Shown in pieces: positions 42,753 to 52,124 of a DNA stretch of 64,000 bases. The position numbers and the translations under genes are program-made. Below the pieces are notes generated by a model. It saw only the letters and a program-made list of their open reading frames with translations, made no database searches and was not told the origin of the DNA. The first letter of the stretch is position 1; each line of letters starts with the position of its first letter. Origin of the DNA: an uncultured Marinococcus sp. (GTDB lineage: Bacteria; Bacillota; Bacilli; Bacillales; Marinococcaceae); the NCBI RefSeq assembly GCF_947493875.1, contig NZ_CANLSU010000008.1, positions 38,630 to 102,629 of the forward strand. Reading direction: 5' to 3'.

Positions 42753-43478
42753 ATGCATATACATGTTTTAAAAAATACGTCCGAGCTAGCTCAATATGTA
42801 GCACAACAAATGTATCAACATATTCTTGAGCGTTCGACAACAAGAATAGGCTTTGCCACCGGAGAAACGCCTAAGGAAACTTATAACTGTTTAGTGAACT
42901 ATGTAAAACACGCTCCGATAAATTTAAATGGAGTTGAAACATTTAATCTTGATGAATATCTTGACTTATCTCCGGCGCACCCGAATAGTTATCACTATTA
43001 TATGGATCAATATGTTTTTTCTCCATTGAAATTATCTTATGACCAAACTCATATTCCTCGTGGGAACACTAATAATTCCACTTATGAAGCTGAACATTAT
43101 GAACATTTGATAAAAGAACATGGACCAATTCATTTGCAAGTTCTTGGTCTAGGCATAAACGGACATATTGGCTTTAATGAGCCTGGCACTGAATTTTCTT
43201 CCAGAACACGGGTAGTTGAACTAGCGCCTAGTACTCGCCAGGCCAACTCGAAACATTTTGCTTCTAATGAGAAGGTGCCTACTCATGCTATCACAATGGG
43301 ACTGGGCACTATTATGGAGAGTGAAAAGATTTTTCTTTTAGTTCAAGGCGCAGACAAAACTCCTGCACTACACGAATTACTTCATTCTTCTCCAACGGAA
43401 TGTTTTCCAGCCTCTATTTTACATAACCATTTAAATGTTCATGTTTTTACTACAGAGAGTACAATGTATGAATTATAA
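42753..43478 (+). CDS. nagB: Glucosamine-6-phosphate deaminase
   Basis: This is a 241-residue enzyme with the NagB signatures FNLDEYLDL (catalytic Asp), LGLGINGHIGFNEPG (His and Glu of the active site) and GFATGETPKETY for phosphate binding. It converts glucosamine-6-phosphate to fructose-6-phosphate and ammonia, the last step from sialic acid to glycolysis. It is the last gene of the nanR-K-E-nagB operon. The start has AAAGGGAGAG upstream. An ISL3 remnant begins 70 bases after its stop. Confidence 0.92.
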   Translation: MHIHVLKNTSELAQYVAQQMYQHILERSTTRIGFATGETPKETYNCLVNYVKHAPINLNGVETFNLDEYLDLSPAHPNSYHYYMDQYVFSPLKLSYDQTHIPRGNTNNSTYEAEHYEHLIKEHGPIHLQVLGLGINGHIGFNEPGTEFSSRTRVVELAPSTRQANSKHFASNEKVPTHAITMGLGTIMESEKIFLLVQGADKTPALHELLHSSPTECFPASILHNHLNVHVFTTESTMYEL

Positions 43479-43545
43479 AAATGTATAATATAAGAAATGC
43501 AGAAATTCGTATATTGTTATTTATTAGAGGAAAAAGAAAAAAATA

Positions 43546-43870
43546 GGCTCTTCACCATAAGTTGGACTTGAGCCAATAGGGATACGAAAAAAGCGGCTCT
43601 TCCTTTATTTTGGTATTGGACTAGAACACCGAGAAGGGAAGAAGCCACTTGGTCATCTATTTTATCAAAGCACTGCTGCACCTTCCAGCCTATGGCTGGA
43701 TGCATACATCCAAACCAAACGGCGCCGCCGAAGGAACCAATCATAAAATCAAGCTGATTCGGCGACGCGGTCACGGGTATCGGAATTTTGCCCATTTCAG
43801 CCTGCGGATTCGCCTGGAAATCGGAAACCGTCGAAGAAAACTCGTCAAGTCCATGTTTTGGTGAAGATCT
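43546..43870 (+). mobile_element. Internally deleted ISL3-family element (transposase C-terminus only)
   Basis: The left end reads GGCTCTTCACCA, typical of ISL3-family ends, and at the right TGGTGAAGA (43859-43867) is its partial complement. Between them, on the plus strand (about 43649-43864), the last part of an ISL3 transposase is readable: NGAAEGTNHKIKLIRRRG then HGYRNFAHF. The N-terminal zinc and the main catalytic part are missing. It separates the sialic acid genes from the sulfonate genes and may have helped to join them. Confidence 0.8.
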
Positions 43871-43935
43871 ATCGTTATTATAATTTAAGTACAAATCTCA
43901 AACAACTAAAATAGATACGAGAAGATTCGCTTATT

Positions 43936-45123
43936 TTAAGATTGAATAAATTTTGTCTGGATTTTCTTATGAAGAGACAAGTATATATTTTCTAAATCTT
44001 TAAATTCTGGTTCTTTTAAATTTGTTTTTATTCCATTTCCATCAAAAGCATTTTTTACGAGTGTGGGGATAGACTCATACAATTGATTTGGATCAATATA
44101 CTGGCTTGCATTTTGCCATATGTCAAGTTTAACTAATAATCCATTCACCCTATTTTTGGCAGAATCAACTTTAAGGTCTTCTGTACTTGAAGCATAGCTT
44201 TGAGTTAAGTAATCACTGATCTGCACCAATTTGTCATCAGCGATGCCTTCATTAAATTCAAGCACATAAGGCAATAGGATAGAAACACTTAAACCATGGG
44301 GAATGTGGAACTCTGTTCCTAATGCTCGTCCGCCTGCATGAGCTAAATTAGTAGAAGAATTGGAAAAAGCTAACCCAGCAAAATAACTACCTATAAGCAT
44401 TTGCTCTCTAGCATTTAAATTTTTCCCATCTGTGTAAGCTGTTTCAATGTTTTTTGCAATAATGTCGATAGCTTTGAATGCAAAATGGTCAGTAATAATA
44501 TTAGCTTTTGTGGATAAAACAGCTTCTATAGCATGTGTCAAAGCATCCATACCAGTATAAGCTGTAAAATGAGAAGGTAAACTTTCAACTAATTTCCCAT
44601 CTAATAGAGCTAAATCGGGTACTAATTTAAAATTTCCAGGATTAATTTTTTGATTGGTATTTGTATCCGTAATAACAGCTATTTTAGTAGCTTCAGATCC
44701 AGTACCAGCTGTTGTTGGAATTGCAACCATCGGAAGAGTGTGTGAAGGGAAGTGCTCGTATAGATCAAATAGAGTTAATGAATCATTTGGTATTAAAACT
44801 TTTAAAACTTTTCCGATATCTAAAGCGCTACCACCGCCAATAGCAATAATGCAATCAGCTTGATGTTGTTTAGCCATGTAAAGAGCTTTGTCAATGTGCT
44901 GGGTAGTGGGCTCTCCAGAGTAATCCGTAAAAAATTCAAAGGAAATATTAAGATCTTCACAATTTTTTAAGAGCTCGTTATTCAATTCCAATGGTGGCTT
45001 AGCTAAAAAATGATCCATTACAATAAATGGGCGTTGGGAATTTAGAGAATTTATTAATTGAGCTAATTTTGAAAATGAATTTATTCCAATTTCTGTTTGT
45101 TTTGGTGCAAGAAAAGTAGACAT
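43936..45123 (-). CDS. Iron-type alcohol dehydrogenase, candidate isethionate dehydrogenase
   Basis: This is a 395-residue group III alcohol dehydrogenase. The NAD-binding part has AIGGGSALDIGK and PTTAGTGSEAT. The metal ligands are Asp in LALLDGKL, His in MDALTHAIEA, and two more His in NLAHAGGRALG and FHIPHGLS. It is the last gene after the TRAP transporter genes and near xsc, so it may oxidise isethionate to sulfoacetaldehyde with NAD, or run in reverse. Other small alcohols cannot be excluded. Known aerobic isethionate pathways use a different, membrane-bound dehydrogenase, so this pairing is worth testing. Start preceded by TTGGAGGAATAATA. Confidence 0.85.
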   Translation of the reverse strand: MSTFLAPKQTEIGINSFSKLAQLINSLNSQRPFIVMDHFLAKPPLELNNELLKNCEDLNISFEFFTDYSGEPTTQHIDKALYMAKQHQADCIIAIGGGSALDIGKVLKVLIPNDSLTLFDLYEHFPSHTLPMVAIPTTAGTGSEATKIAVITDTNTNQKINPGNFKLVPDLALLDGKLVESLPSHFTAYTGMDALTHAIEAVLSTKANIITDHFAFKAIDIIAKNIETAYTDGKNLNAREQMLIGSYFAGLAFSNSSTNLAHAGGRALGTEFHIPHGLSVSILLPYVLEFNEGIADDKLVQISDYLTQSYASSTEDLKVDSAKNRVNGLLVKLDIWQNASQYIDPNQLYESIPTLVKNAFDGNGIKTNLKEPEFKDLENIYLSLHKKIQTKFIQS

Positions 45124-45141
45124 TATTATTCCTCCAATTTT

Positions 45142-47055
45142 TTAATAAAGTCCTCCAATAAGCCAAGTATATATGCCAGGAAGATATGTGAAGACGATTA
45201 AGAGTAATAGCATGGCGAATAAAAAGGGAAATATTTTTTTTATGATTCCTTCAATATTTGTTTTAGCTACACTTGAAGCAACAAATAAGTTAACACCAAC
45301 AGGGGGGGAAATAAATCCTATAGCTAGGTTAAATACCATTATTATGCCAAAATGTATGGGATCGACTCCTATTGACTGCGCGATAGGTAAAAGTATAGGC
45401 GTTAATATAACAATAGCGGCCAATGCTTCTAAAAACAAACCAATAACAAGTAGAAACACATTAATCATTAATAGTAAAAGAATCGGGTTGGTAGTTATAC
45501 TTGTTAAAGATAAGGCTACTGTTTCTGTAATTCCTTCTACGGATATGATTCTTCCAAAAATGTTAGCCATCGCTATTAATATGATAATAACTGAAGAAGT
45601 TACGCTTGATTGTACAAGTGCTTCATATAATTTTTGTTTATCTAAGTCCTTATAAACGAAAACTCCTACTATAATTCCATAAGCGACTGCTAATGCGGCA
45701 GCTTCCGTGGGAGTCATGAATCCTCCATAAATACCTCCTAATATAAGTACAGGTATTAAAAGTGCTAACTTAGCGTGCCATACAGAGAGTAAAGTATTTC
45801 TTGCATTGAATTTCTTTTGAGACCCTTTCCAACCATTTCTTTTGGATATGATGTAGGCTACCAAACACAGAGCAAAAGCACAGAGAATGCCAGGAACAAC
45901 ACCAGCTAAAAATAAATCTCCGATAGAAGCCTGTGCTACCACACCGTATATAATAAATGGCGTACTAGGAGGAATAATAACGCCAATAGCTCCAGCCGCA
46001 GCAATCAGAGCGGCTGAGAAACCAAGGGGATACCCTTGTCTAGTCATTGTTGGTATTAACAAAGTTCCTACTGCAGCAACTGTTGCGGGGCCAGATCCAC
46101 TTATTGCTGAAAAGAACATGCTAGTTATAACCGCTACCAAAGCCAAGCCTCCTGGCAAAAACCCTACAAAATTGTCTGCCATTTCTAGTAACCTTTTTAT
46201 CAAGCTTCCTTTCCCCATAATAATCCCCGTAGCTACAAAAAAAGGAATAGCTAGTATTGCGAAATCATCAATACTGGTAAATGCCGCTTGAGGCATGAAA
46301 CTGATAGGCAGGGAAGTAGAATGTAGAGTGGTTGTTAGCGCTGAAAGACCTAAAGCAAATGCTATTGGAACGGCTAAGCTAATAAATAGTGCTAGATAAA
46401 AAAACAATAACAGTGTAGTGTTTCCGTCGGAGATTAGAATAAATGGACTCACCATTAATAAGATATAAGCGAATACATAAAATATATCTTTTTGGTTAAT
46501 ATTTTTTATATCGACAAAAGTTGTTTGAAAAAGCCTAATTCCGATTAGAAAAAACCCAAAAGGAATGATAGCGTAGGGAATGAACATTGGTATGCCTAAA
46601 GCAGGAGAGGATTGGCCAGTCATAGCCAAATCTAACACCATGCTACTTCCATAATAGATTAGGTAGAGGCAAAAGCCTAATATTAAGCCAGCATTTCCAA
46701 TATTGATAATAGTTCTTTTTTTGAGTGATAGTTTATTAATTAAAGTTTCTACTTTAATAGACTCGTTGTATTTAATAGTCAAACTAACACCCAAATAAGT
46801 CACCCATATAAACAAATAGCGTGCAACTTCTTCTGTCCAAGTTGTGATATTAGCAATTTCAATGAAAGGCAAAAAATACCTGTTTATTACCTGAGCATTA
46901 ATAAGCAGAATAAATAAGCTAAAGCCAATAATAATAAGTGTTTTTTCAAAATGTTCATCTAATTTTTTATACCAGTTTCTTTTCTTGGATGGGATAACGC
47001 TATTTGTTTCTAAAGGATTCGAATCTTTCGAGATAGTGGATAGTTTATTCTTCAT
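45142..47055 (-). CDS. Fused TRAP transporter membrane protein (DctQ + DctM)
   Basis: The 637-residue protein begins with a DctQ-like part (about 30-190; four membrane segments, including WTEEVARYLFIWVTYLG, typical of the small subunit). It continues in a DctM-like part (about 200-635; about 12 segments, with ISGSGPATVAAVG and GVIIPPSTPFIIYG). Fused QM proteins are well known for sialic acid and other TRAP systems. With the binding protein upstream it imports an organic acid with sodium. The neighbouring dehydrogenase and xsc suggest isethionate or a similar sulfonate. The sialic acid genes nearby have their own symporter. Confidence 0.9.
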   Translation of the reverse strand: MKNKLSTISKDSNPLETNSVIPSKKRNWYKKLDEHFEKTLIIIGFSLFILLINAQVINRYFLPFIEIANITTWTEEVARYLFIWVTYLGVSLTIKYNESIKVETLINKLSLKKRTIINIGNAGLILGFCLYLIYYGSSMVLDLAMTGQSSPALGIPMFIPYAIIPFGFFLIGIRLFQTTFVDIKNINQKDIFYVFAYILLMVSPFILISDGNTTLLLFFYLALFISLAVPIAFALGLSALTTTLHSTSLPISFMPQAAFTSIDDFAILAIPFFVATGIIMGKGSLIKRLLEMADNFVGFLPGGLALVAVITSMFFSAISGSGPATVAAVGTLLIPTMTRQGYPLGFSAALIAAAGAIGVIIPPSTPFIIYGVVAQASIGDLFLAGVVPGILCAFALCLVAYIISKRNGWKGSQKKFNARNTLLSVWHAKLALLIPVLILGGIYGGFMTPTEAAALAVAYGIIVGVFVYKDLDKQKLYEALVQSSVTSSVIIILIAMANIFGRIISVEGITETVALSLTSITTNPILLLLMINVFLLVIGLFLEALAAIVILTPILLPIAQSIGVDPIHFGIIMVFNLAIGFISPPVGVNLFVASSVAKTNIEGIIKKIFPFLFAMLLLLIVFTYLPGIYTWLIGGLY

Positions 47056-47071
47056 AATTTACCTCCTTTCT

Positions 47072-48133
47072 CTACTCAAAAATTTCTTTTCTAGTTTTAC
47101 CTAGCTCATCTAAAATCGAATTCAAATACTCTTCGTCTAAATTTCCTTGATCGACGTTTTTAACCCAAACTTCTTCAGATTGTTTTCTCCATTCGTCCAT
47201 TTCGCTTTCTGTGGGCTCATAAATATCTATGCCGAATTCCTTAAATTTCTCTTTTGCTTCTTCTTCTCGTTCATTAGCCAAATTACGTTGCCATGTTTTT
47301 GCTTCTTGTCCGGCCTCCATAATAACGTCTTGATGTTCTGAAGATAAATTATCGAAACGTTCTTTATTCATAACTACAATATCTGAACTATAGTTGTAAT
47401 TGATCTCAGTAGCATAATCTAATACTTCTTGATGGTTAGAATCCCACAATAAGGAATAACTGTTTCCTTCAGCTTCAATAGTGCCCTGCTGTAGCGCAGT
47501 GAATGTTTCCCCCCAAGCAATTGGAGTAGGATTTGCTCCCCAAGCCCGAAAGTCATCCATTTCTATTGAAGAATTCGTGGTTCTCACTCGCATGCCATTC
47601 ATATCTCCGGGCACACGAACTTCTTTTTGGTTATTAACAAATTGTCTAAAACCATAATCAGGAAAAAAAATAACTTCAAATCCATTTTCTCTAAGCTCTT
47701 GTTTTGCTTGTTGACCTGGTTTTCCATCTACTGCTTGATATACTTCGTCTTTATTTTCAAATAAGTATGGGAGATCCCAAACTTGGAACAACTCTGTAAA
47801 GCTAACCATATTTGGTGTCGAAGAAGCAGCTAAATCCAATGTGCCTTGCTGAGCGCTTTCAATTACTTCTCTATCACTCCCTAATTCTGCATCATGAAAG
47901 GTTTTAATGTATATTTCTCCTTCTGATTTTTCATTTACTAATTCTGCAAAACGGTCAATTCCTTTAGAAACGGGATGTCCTGAAGCTTTAGATTGACCTA
48001 TACGCATGACTATTTCTGCGTCATCTCCCCCTAGGCTCAACCCTTGAGCTTGATCCAGGTCTGCTTTTTGTAGAGGAGCACAACCTGCTATCAGAAAAAT
48101 AAGGAAAAAAGATAAAATTTTTAATAATTTCAA
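47072..48133 (-). CDS. TRAP transporter substrate-binding lipoprotein (DctP type)
   Basis: The 353-residue protein has a lipoprotein signal (LIFLIAGC, Cys18 lipidated) and the DctP fold. The usual conserved Arg of TRAP binding proteins is in MNGMRVRTTNSS, with further family features in YGFRQFVNN and WGETFTALQQGTIEAEGN. The Arg binds the acid group of the ligand. It is the first gene of the TRAP-dehydrogenase operon, 16 bases before the QM gene. A cre site lies 28 bases before its start, so CcpA may shut it off when better carbon sources are present. Confidence 0.9.
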   Translation of the reverse strand: MKLLKILSFFLIFLIAGCAPLQKADLDQAQGLSLGGDDAEIVMRIGQSKASGHPVSKGIDRFAELVNEKSEGEIYIKTFHDAELGSDREVIESAQQGTLDLAASSTPNMVSFTELFQVWDLPYLFENKDEVYQAVDGKPGQQAKQELRENGFEVIFFPDYGFRQFVNNQKEVRVPGDMNGMRVRTTNSSIEMDDFRAWGANPTPIAWGETFTALQQGTIEAEGNSYSLLWDSNHQEVLDYATEINYNYSSDIVVMNKERFDNLSSEHQDVIMEAGQEAKTWQRNLANEREEEAKEKFKEFGIDIYEPTESEMDEWRKQSEEVWVKNVDQGNLDEEYLNSILDELGKTRKEIFE

Positions 48134-48160
48134 TTTTTTGAACCTCCCTTACTTTCACAA

Positions 48161-48175
48161 TTGTAAACGCTAACA
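48161..48175. promoter_or_regulatory. cre site (CcpA) before the TRAP operon
   Basis: TTGTAAACGCTAACA matches the cre consensus WTGNAANCGNWNNCW at every position and lies just upstream of dctP in its promoter/leader region. Related sites occur in the xsc-ald intergenic region. Confidence 0.75.
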
Positions 48176-48715
48176 TTTATTTGTATTAAGTTAATCATAT
48201 TGATAAAACTTATCGCAATAAAAAAGAGAGAATACAATGATTTGAATAAGCTATAAAATGTATAAGATATTTCAATTAGTATTTTTAGTACGAATTTATA
48301 TAAATGTAATTTAAATTTTAATAAAGAGTGAATAAATAAAGACGGTCAATAATTCTGTGTAAGCGCTCAATCATGAAAAAAGAAGTCTTCTTCTCGAAGA
48401 ATGAAGTTAACTGAGCCCGTGTTTAGAAAAAGGGGGGATAGGCCTGATTTTTCGACAAATATCAAGGCCAAAAAAGCTCTCAACGGAATCTTTTGGGCTC
48501 AATTTGAACGACCAATGAATATGTTATTAGCGACAAAATTAAGTGTCGTTTTGGAGGATGGTTAGTGGAACCGCACTGGTTTTGGTTTCGGAACTTCCTG
48601 TACTAGCACGTTCGAACATATTTTGAAAATCGAATTTGAGGGACTCGATTTTTCGCGGCATGATTAACTTCATAGCTGGCAAAGGGTAGCCACGTACACA
48701 ACATTATTAAGGTGT
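48176..48715. other. Gene-free region with insertion-sequence-like terminal fragment
   Basis: No gene is supported. Bases 48354-48410 (GTGTAAGCG ... GAAAAAAGAAGTC ... AATGAAGTTAAC) match the last 60 bases of the window (from 63943) closely. Such a sequence with TTGTGTAAA looks like an IS256-type end. The following 300 bases are not recognisable and may be decayed transposon DNA. Confidence 0.5.
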
Positions 48716-49069
48716 CTATGCTTTGGACTTCTTCGCTATATAAAGGTAATAGTCAATATAAATATTTATATTTGCTAACAGCTCTTCCAGCTCGAAATAA
48801 ATTCTTTCAATTTCTTCTGTATGGTGTAAGCTATCAGGATAATATTCGAGAACAGTCAACGAAGTGTAAAGATGTATTAGAGGAAAAAAAAGTAAATCAT
48901 AAGGGAACTGTTTTATATCCACGTCTTCTTTCATATATTTGATTTCAAGAATAATATGATGGAATGGATTTTGTTCAAACCTTTCATTATTTTTACAGGT
49001 TTTCATGTATTCTACCCATTTTTTTATTCTCGATTGATATTCTTTAAGTTGTTTTACTTTTGTAATCAT
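48716..49069 (-). CDS. Small protein coupled to the LysR regulator, function unknown
   Basis: This is a 117-residue helical protein, rich in Tyr, Glu, Lys and Ile, with an amphipathic pattern over its full length. Its ATG starts one base after the LysR stop, with GGGGAGATAAA as ribosome binding site inside the LysR end, so both are made together. The predicted helices resemble a four-helix bundle. I recognise no family. It may be an accessory or antagonist of the regulator. Confidence 0.65.
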   Translation of the reverse strand: MITKVKQLKEYQSRIKKWVEYMKTCKNNERFEQNPFHHIILEIKYMKEDVDIKQFPYDLLFFPLIHLYTSLTVLEYYPDSLHHTEEIERIYFELEELLANINIYIDYYLYIAKKSKA

Positions 49070-49070
49070 T

Positions 49071-49985
49071 TTATCTCCCCGTTTCTTCTGAAGAAGATAG
49101 TATTAATTCTAAAAACTTTTCAGAAATTAAGGATAATTGTCTATTTTTTTTATATATAATCTTAAACGTTCTTGTGAATTTGCTATTTTTTATTGCTATG
49201 TTTTGAAATAATCCGAAATTTAATTCCTTACGTATGGCACTTTTAGATAAAATAGAAAAACCAAGATGAGCTTCTACAGCTGATTTAATCGATTCTGTAC
49301 TATCTAATTCTAAAACAATATTTAATTTCTTTGGATCGATTTGATGGTGTTTTAAATACTTTTCAGCTACACTTCTCGTTCCTGAACCTTGCTCCCGTAA
49401 AATTAATGGAAGACGGGTAATTTCTTTTAAATCAATTGGTTCTTTCAAAAATGCACAATCCTCTTGATTCCCAAATAAGACAAGCTCATCTTCCATGAAA
49501 GACTGGGTAATAAAAGATGGCTCATCAAATTCTGCTTCGATTAATCCTAGTTCTATTTCATTTCTTTGGATCATTTCGATAACATGCTTACTGTTAGTAA
49601 TAACGGTTTCCAACTTCACATTCGGATAGTGGGTTTTAAACATATTCAAGTAAGAAGGGAGTATACTTTCGCCAATAGTTAAACTGCTTGCTATTAATAA
49701 TTTACCTTGTAACTTTTTAGCTAATTTACCGATCTCATTTTCGGCTTTCGTACTCATGTTTATAATGTCTTCGGCATAGGGATATAAAATTTCTCCTGCT
49801 AATGTTAATTCTACCGAATGGTGGGTTCTGGTGAACAATTTGGTACCCAAATATTGTTCTAAAGACTTGATTTGCGAGGTGACGGATGGTTGAGATAGAT
49901 AAAGTGCTTTGGCAGTTTCTGAAAAGTTTCTACAATTTGCTAAAGTATAAAATGTTTTAATATATTCAAAGTTCATATTGTTCAT
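49071..49985 (-). CDS. LysR-family transcriptional regulator, CysB/CysL-like
   Basis: This is a 304-residue LTTR. The N-terminal winged helix (about 1-65) has FYTLANCRNFSETAKALYLSQPSVTSQIKSLE. The effector domain (about 90-300) has the usual REQGSGTRSVAEKYL stretch of this family, which is common in CysL-like and sulfur regulators. It lies between the TRAP operon and xsc, on the same strand as both, so it likely controls sulfonate use in response to a pathway intermediate. The ATG at 49985 has AAAGG close by; another ATG three codons on is possible. A hairpin separates it from xsc. Confidence 0.85.
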   Translation of the reverse strand: MNNMNFEYIKTFYTLANCRNFSETAKALYLSQPSVTSQIKSLEQYLGTKLFTRTHHSVELTLAGEILYPYAEDIINMSTKAENEIGKLAKKLQGKLLIASSLTIGESILPSYLNMFKTHYPNVKLETVITNSKHVIEMIQRNEIELGLIEAEFDEPSFITQSFMEDELVLFGNQEDCAFLKEPIDLKEITRLPLILREQGSGTRSVAEKYLKHHQIDPKKLNIVLELDSTESIKSAVEAHLGFSILSKSAIRKELNFGLFQNIAIKNSKFTRTFKIIYKKNRQLSLISEKFLELILSSSEETGR

Positions 49986-50001
49986 ACCGCCTTTATTAAA
50001 C

Positions 50002-50031
50002 GAAGACCCCTTTTTAGATTAAGAGGTCTTC
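50002..50031 (-). terminator. Hairpin after xsc
   Basis: GAAGACC and GGTCTTC with a 16-base loop lie 13 bases after the xsc stop on the minus strand. The T run is weak (GTTTAATAAA), so termination may be partial and the LysR gene could be partly co-transcribed. Confidence 0.55.
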
Positions 50032-50043
50032 GATCACGTTATA

Positions 50044-51831
50044 TTACCAATTTTCATGGTCGAGATGGATATATTTTTCAAGATAACGAGTTGGCATTTT
50101 CAAAGCATCTTTACGGAAAGGAGGGGCTAACTGGGTGCCATCTACTTTAATATTTAAGACAGTTGGCTTTTTAGCCTGCAAAGCTTCAGAAAATGCTCTT
50201 TGCAGATCCTCAGGGTTGTCAATTGTTTCCCCATCTGCTCCCATACTTTTAGCTACTTCTGCAAAATCAGGCCCTTGTATATCTGCCCCTACGAAACGAT
50301 TATTATAATAGTCGACTTGATTTTTCTTTTCTGCACTCCAAGCTTCATTATTTATAACGCAAGCTACCACTGGAAGATTTTGTTCTACTGCTGTACTTAC
50401 CTCGTGTAAACTCATTCCCCAGGCACCGTCCCCCACTATAGAGATGACTGGTGCATCAGGGTTCCCTTTCTTGGCTCCTAGAGCTGCGGGATAAGCAAAT
50501 CCGCAATTTCCAAACGTAAGTGCTGCTAAATGTTTACGTGGTTTATTGAATCTTAAATAAGAATTTGAGGTCGAGGAAGTATTACCAATATCAGACGTAA
50601 CAATTGTATCTTCTGTAATCAAATTAGAAATTTCTAAAAGTGCTCTCCGCGGGTTCATTGGTTGTCCAGGTTCCATTGCTTCGTTTTCAATTTCATGAAT
50701 CCACTCGTTTTTACGTTCTTTTGTTTTTTCCCATCTCTCCTGATTCAATTTTCTTTCTGGATAGTGCTGCTGTATTCTTTTATTTAATTCTTGTGTGACA
50801 TCTTTAGCATCGCCTAAAATTCCGCATTCAATAGGATGAGTTCTAGCGATGTTTCGATGGTTAATGTCAACCTGGATAATATCGGCTTTTTTAGGAAAAT
50901 AATCAATATCATAGGCCGGTAAAGTGCCAAATACGGAAAGCCTCGTGCCGATAGCTAAAACGACATCAGCTTCTTCTAATGTATACATAGCTGATTTTGC
51001 TCCCATATAACCGATTGGGCCTACGGCTAAATCATGATCCCAAGGAAACGCATCATTATGCATGTATGAAGTAGCTACTGGAGCGGACAAATATTCAGCC
51101 ATTTCTTGAACATCGTCGACGGCGTCGGCGTCAACAACACCACGGCCAGAAATTATTACGGGTTTTTGAGCTTGTTGAAGAAGGTTTACAGCTTTGTCTA
51201 AAGCTTCAGAATCTCCAAAACCTTTCTTTGTGACGCGATATTGATGAGGAGAAAGAATTTGTTCTTCAATCTCACCAAAAAATAAATCTCTAGGGATGTC
51301 AAAAAGTACAGGTCCTCTTTCAGCATAAGCAATGCGAAAAGCTGTACGTAAACACTCAGCTACACGACTTACGTGAGGAACTTGCACAGTCTCTTTAGTG
51401 ATAGCTTCAAACATAGACACTTGATCTGCCTCTTGGAAGCCGTCCCAACCAATAGTAGGGGTACCTGCTGATGGAGAAATTACTACCATAGGTGTATGTG
51501 CCAGGTGGGCTGCGGCTACAGAAGTCACCATGTTTGAGATTCCTGGACCATTTTGTCCAATAACAACGCCTGCTTTTCCAGTAACACGGGTGTATCCATC
51601 CGCCATATGAGCTGCACTTTGCTCATGACGCACTGGAATAAATTCAATTCCGGCAGTAGGAAGCAAATCTAGCATATCCATAAAAGCAGAGCCTAATATA
51701 CCATAAATTTGCTCGACATCCTCTGCAAGTAGTGTTTCGACGATAGCCTCACTAGGAGTCATCTTTGTTTTTTGATTGAAGTGTTCTTGTTTACGTAGCT
51801 CGCTTAGTTGACTTTTAGTTTCCATGTCCAT
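50044..51831 (-). CDS. xsc: Sulfoacetaldehyde acetyltransferase
   Basis: The 595-residue ThDP enzyme has the pyrimidine-side Glu in [15 protein letters not shown], the ThDP/Mg motif GDGAWGMSL...NNEAW and a middle domain (about 200-350). Xsc-specific features are [15 protein letters not shown] and [13 protein letters not shown], which set it apart from acetolactate synthases. It uses phosphate to turn sulfoacetaldehyde into acetyl phosphate and sulfite, the C-S bond breaking step for taurine and isethionate. AAAGGAGG lies 8 bases before the ATG. A cre site lies 35 bases upstream. It is divergent from ald-tpa. Confidence 0.95.
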   Translation of the reverse strand: MDMETKSQLSELRKQEHFNQKTKMTPSEAIVETLLAEDVEQIYGILGSAFMDMLDLLPTAGIEFIPVRHEQSAAHMADGYTRVTGKAGVVIGQNGPGISNMVTSVAAAHLAHTPMVVISPSAGTPTIGWDGFQEADQVSMFEAITKETVQVPHVSRVAECLRTAFRIAYAERGPVLFDIPRDLFFGEIEEQILSPHQYRVTKKGFGDSEALDKAVNLLQQAQKPVIISGRGVVDADAVDDVQEMAEYLSAPVATSYMHNDAFPWDHDLAVGPIGYMGAKSAMYTLEEADVVLAIGTRLSVFGTLPAYDIDYFPKKADIIQVDINHRNIARTHPIECGILGDAKDVTQELNKRIQQHYPERKLNQERWEKTKERKNEWIHEIENEAMEPGQPMNPRRALLEISNLITEDTIVTSDIGNTSSTSNSYLRFNKPRKHLAALTFGNCGFAYPAALGAKKGNPDAPVISIVGDGAWGMSLHEVSTAVEQNLPVVACVINNEAWSAEKKNQVDYYNNRFVGADIQGPDFAEVAKSMGADGETIDNPEDLQRAFSEALQAKKPTVLNIKVDGTQLAPPFRKDALKMPTRYLEKYIHLDHENW

Positions 51832-51865
51832 TAATAAATCCTCCTTTTAGGTTAATAAATGTAAA

Positions 51866-51880
51866 TTGTAAGCGATACCA
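51866..51880. promoter_or_regulatory. cre-like site before xsc
   Basis: TTGTAAGCGATACCA fits WTGNAANCGNWNNCW at all positions. It lies just upstream of the xsc ribosome binding site, where CcpA binding would block transcription. Confidence 0.7.
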
Positions 51881-52008
51881 AATTATAAACACATTCATTC
51901 TATAATTGAAATAAAATTGGCAAACCTTTTAAATCAAATATTTTAATAATGAACATTTAAAAAATTTATATAGAGTGACAAACATTTTAGCAAATCCTAA
52001 TATACCAA

Positions 52009-52022
52009 TGATAACGCTTACA
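52009..52022 (-). promoter_or_regulatory. cre site before ald-tpa
   Basis: On the minus strand TGTAAGCGTTATCA matches the strict consensus TGWAANCGNTNWCA at every position. It lies about 100 bases before the ald start, in the shared divergent region with xsc. Confidence 0.7.
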
Positions 52023-52124
52023 AAAACTTCTTAATAACTTATTCCGTTAGAGAAACACTATTTGTGTTAGTAAGGTATCTGTGGTTTAAATAAGTCAAAT
52101 TATTAAAAAAGGAGTGTTTGGTTA

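Noticed and set aside
43517..43894. Minus-strand open frame of 125 codons
   Set aside because: The plus strand of the same bases reads a clear ISL3 transposase ending (EGTNHKIKLIRRRG), so the minus frame is accidental.
48712..48942. Plus-strand open frame opposite the 117-residue protein
   Set aside because: No ribosome binding site; the minus-strand gene is coupled to the LysR gene and is the better reading.
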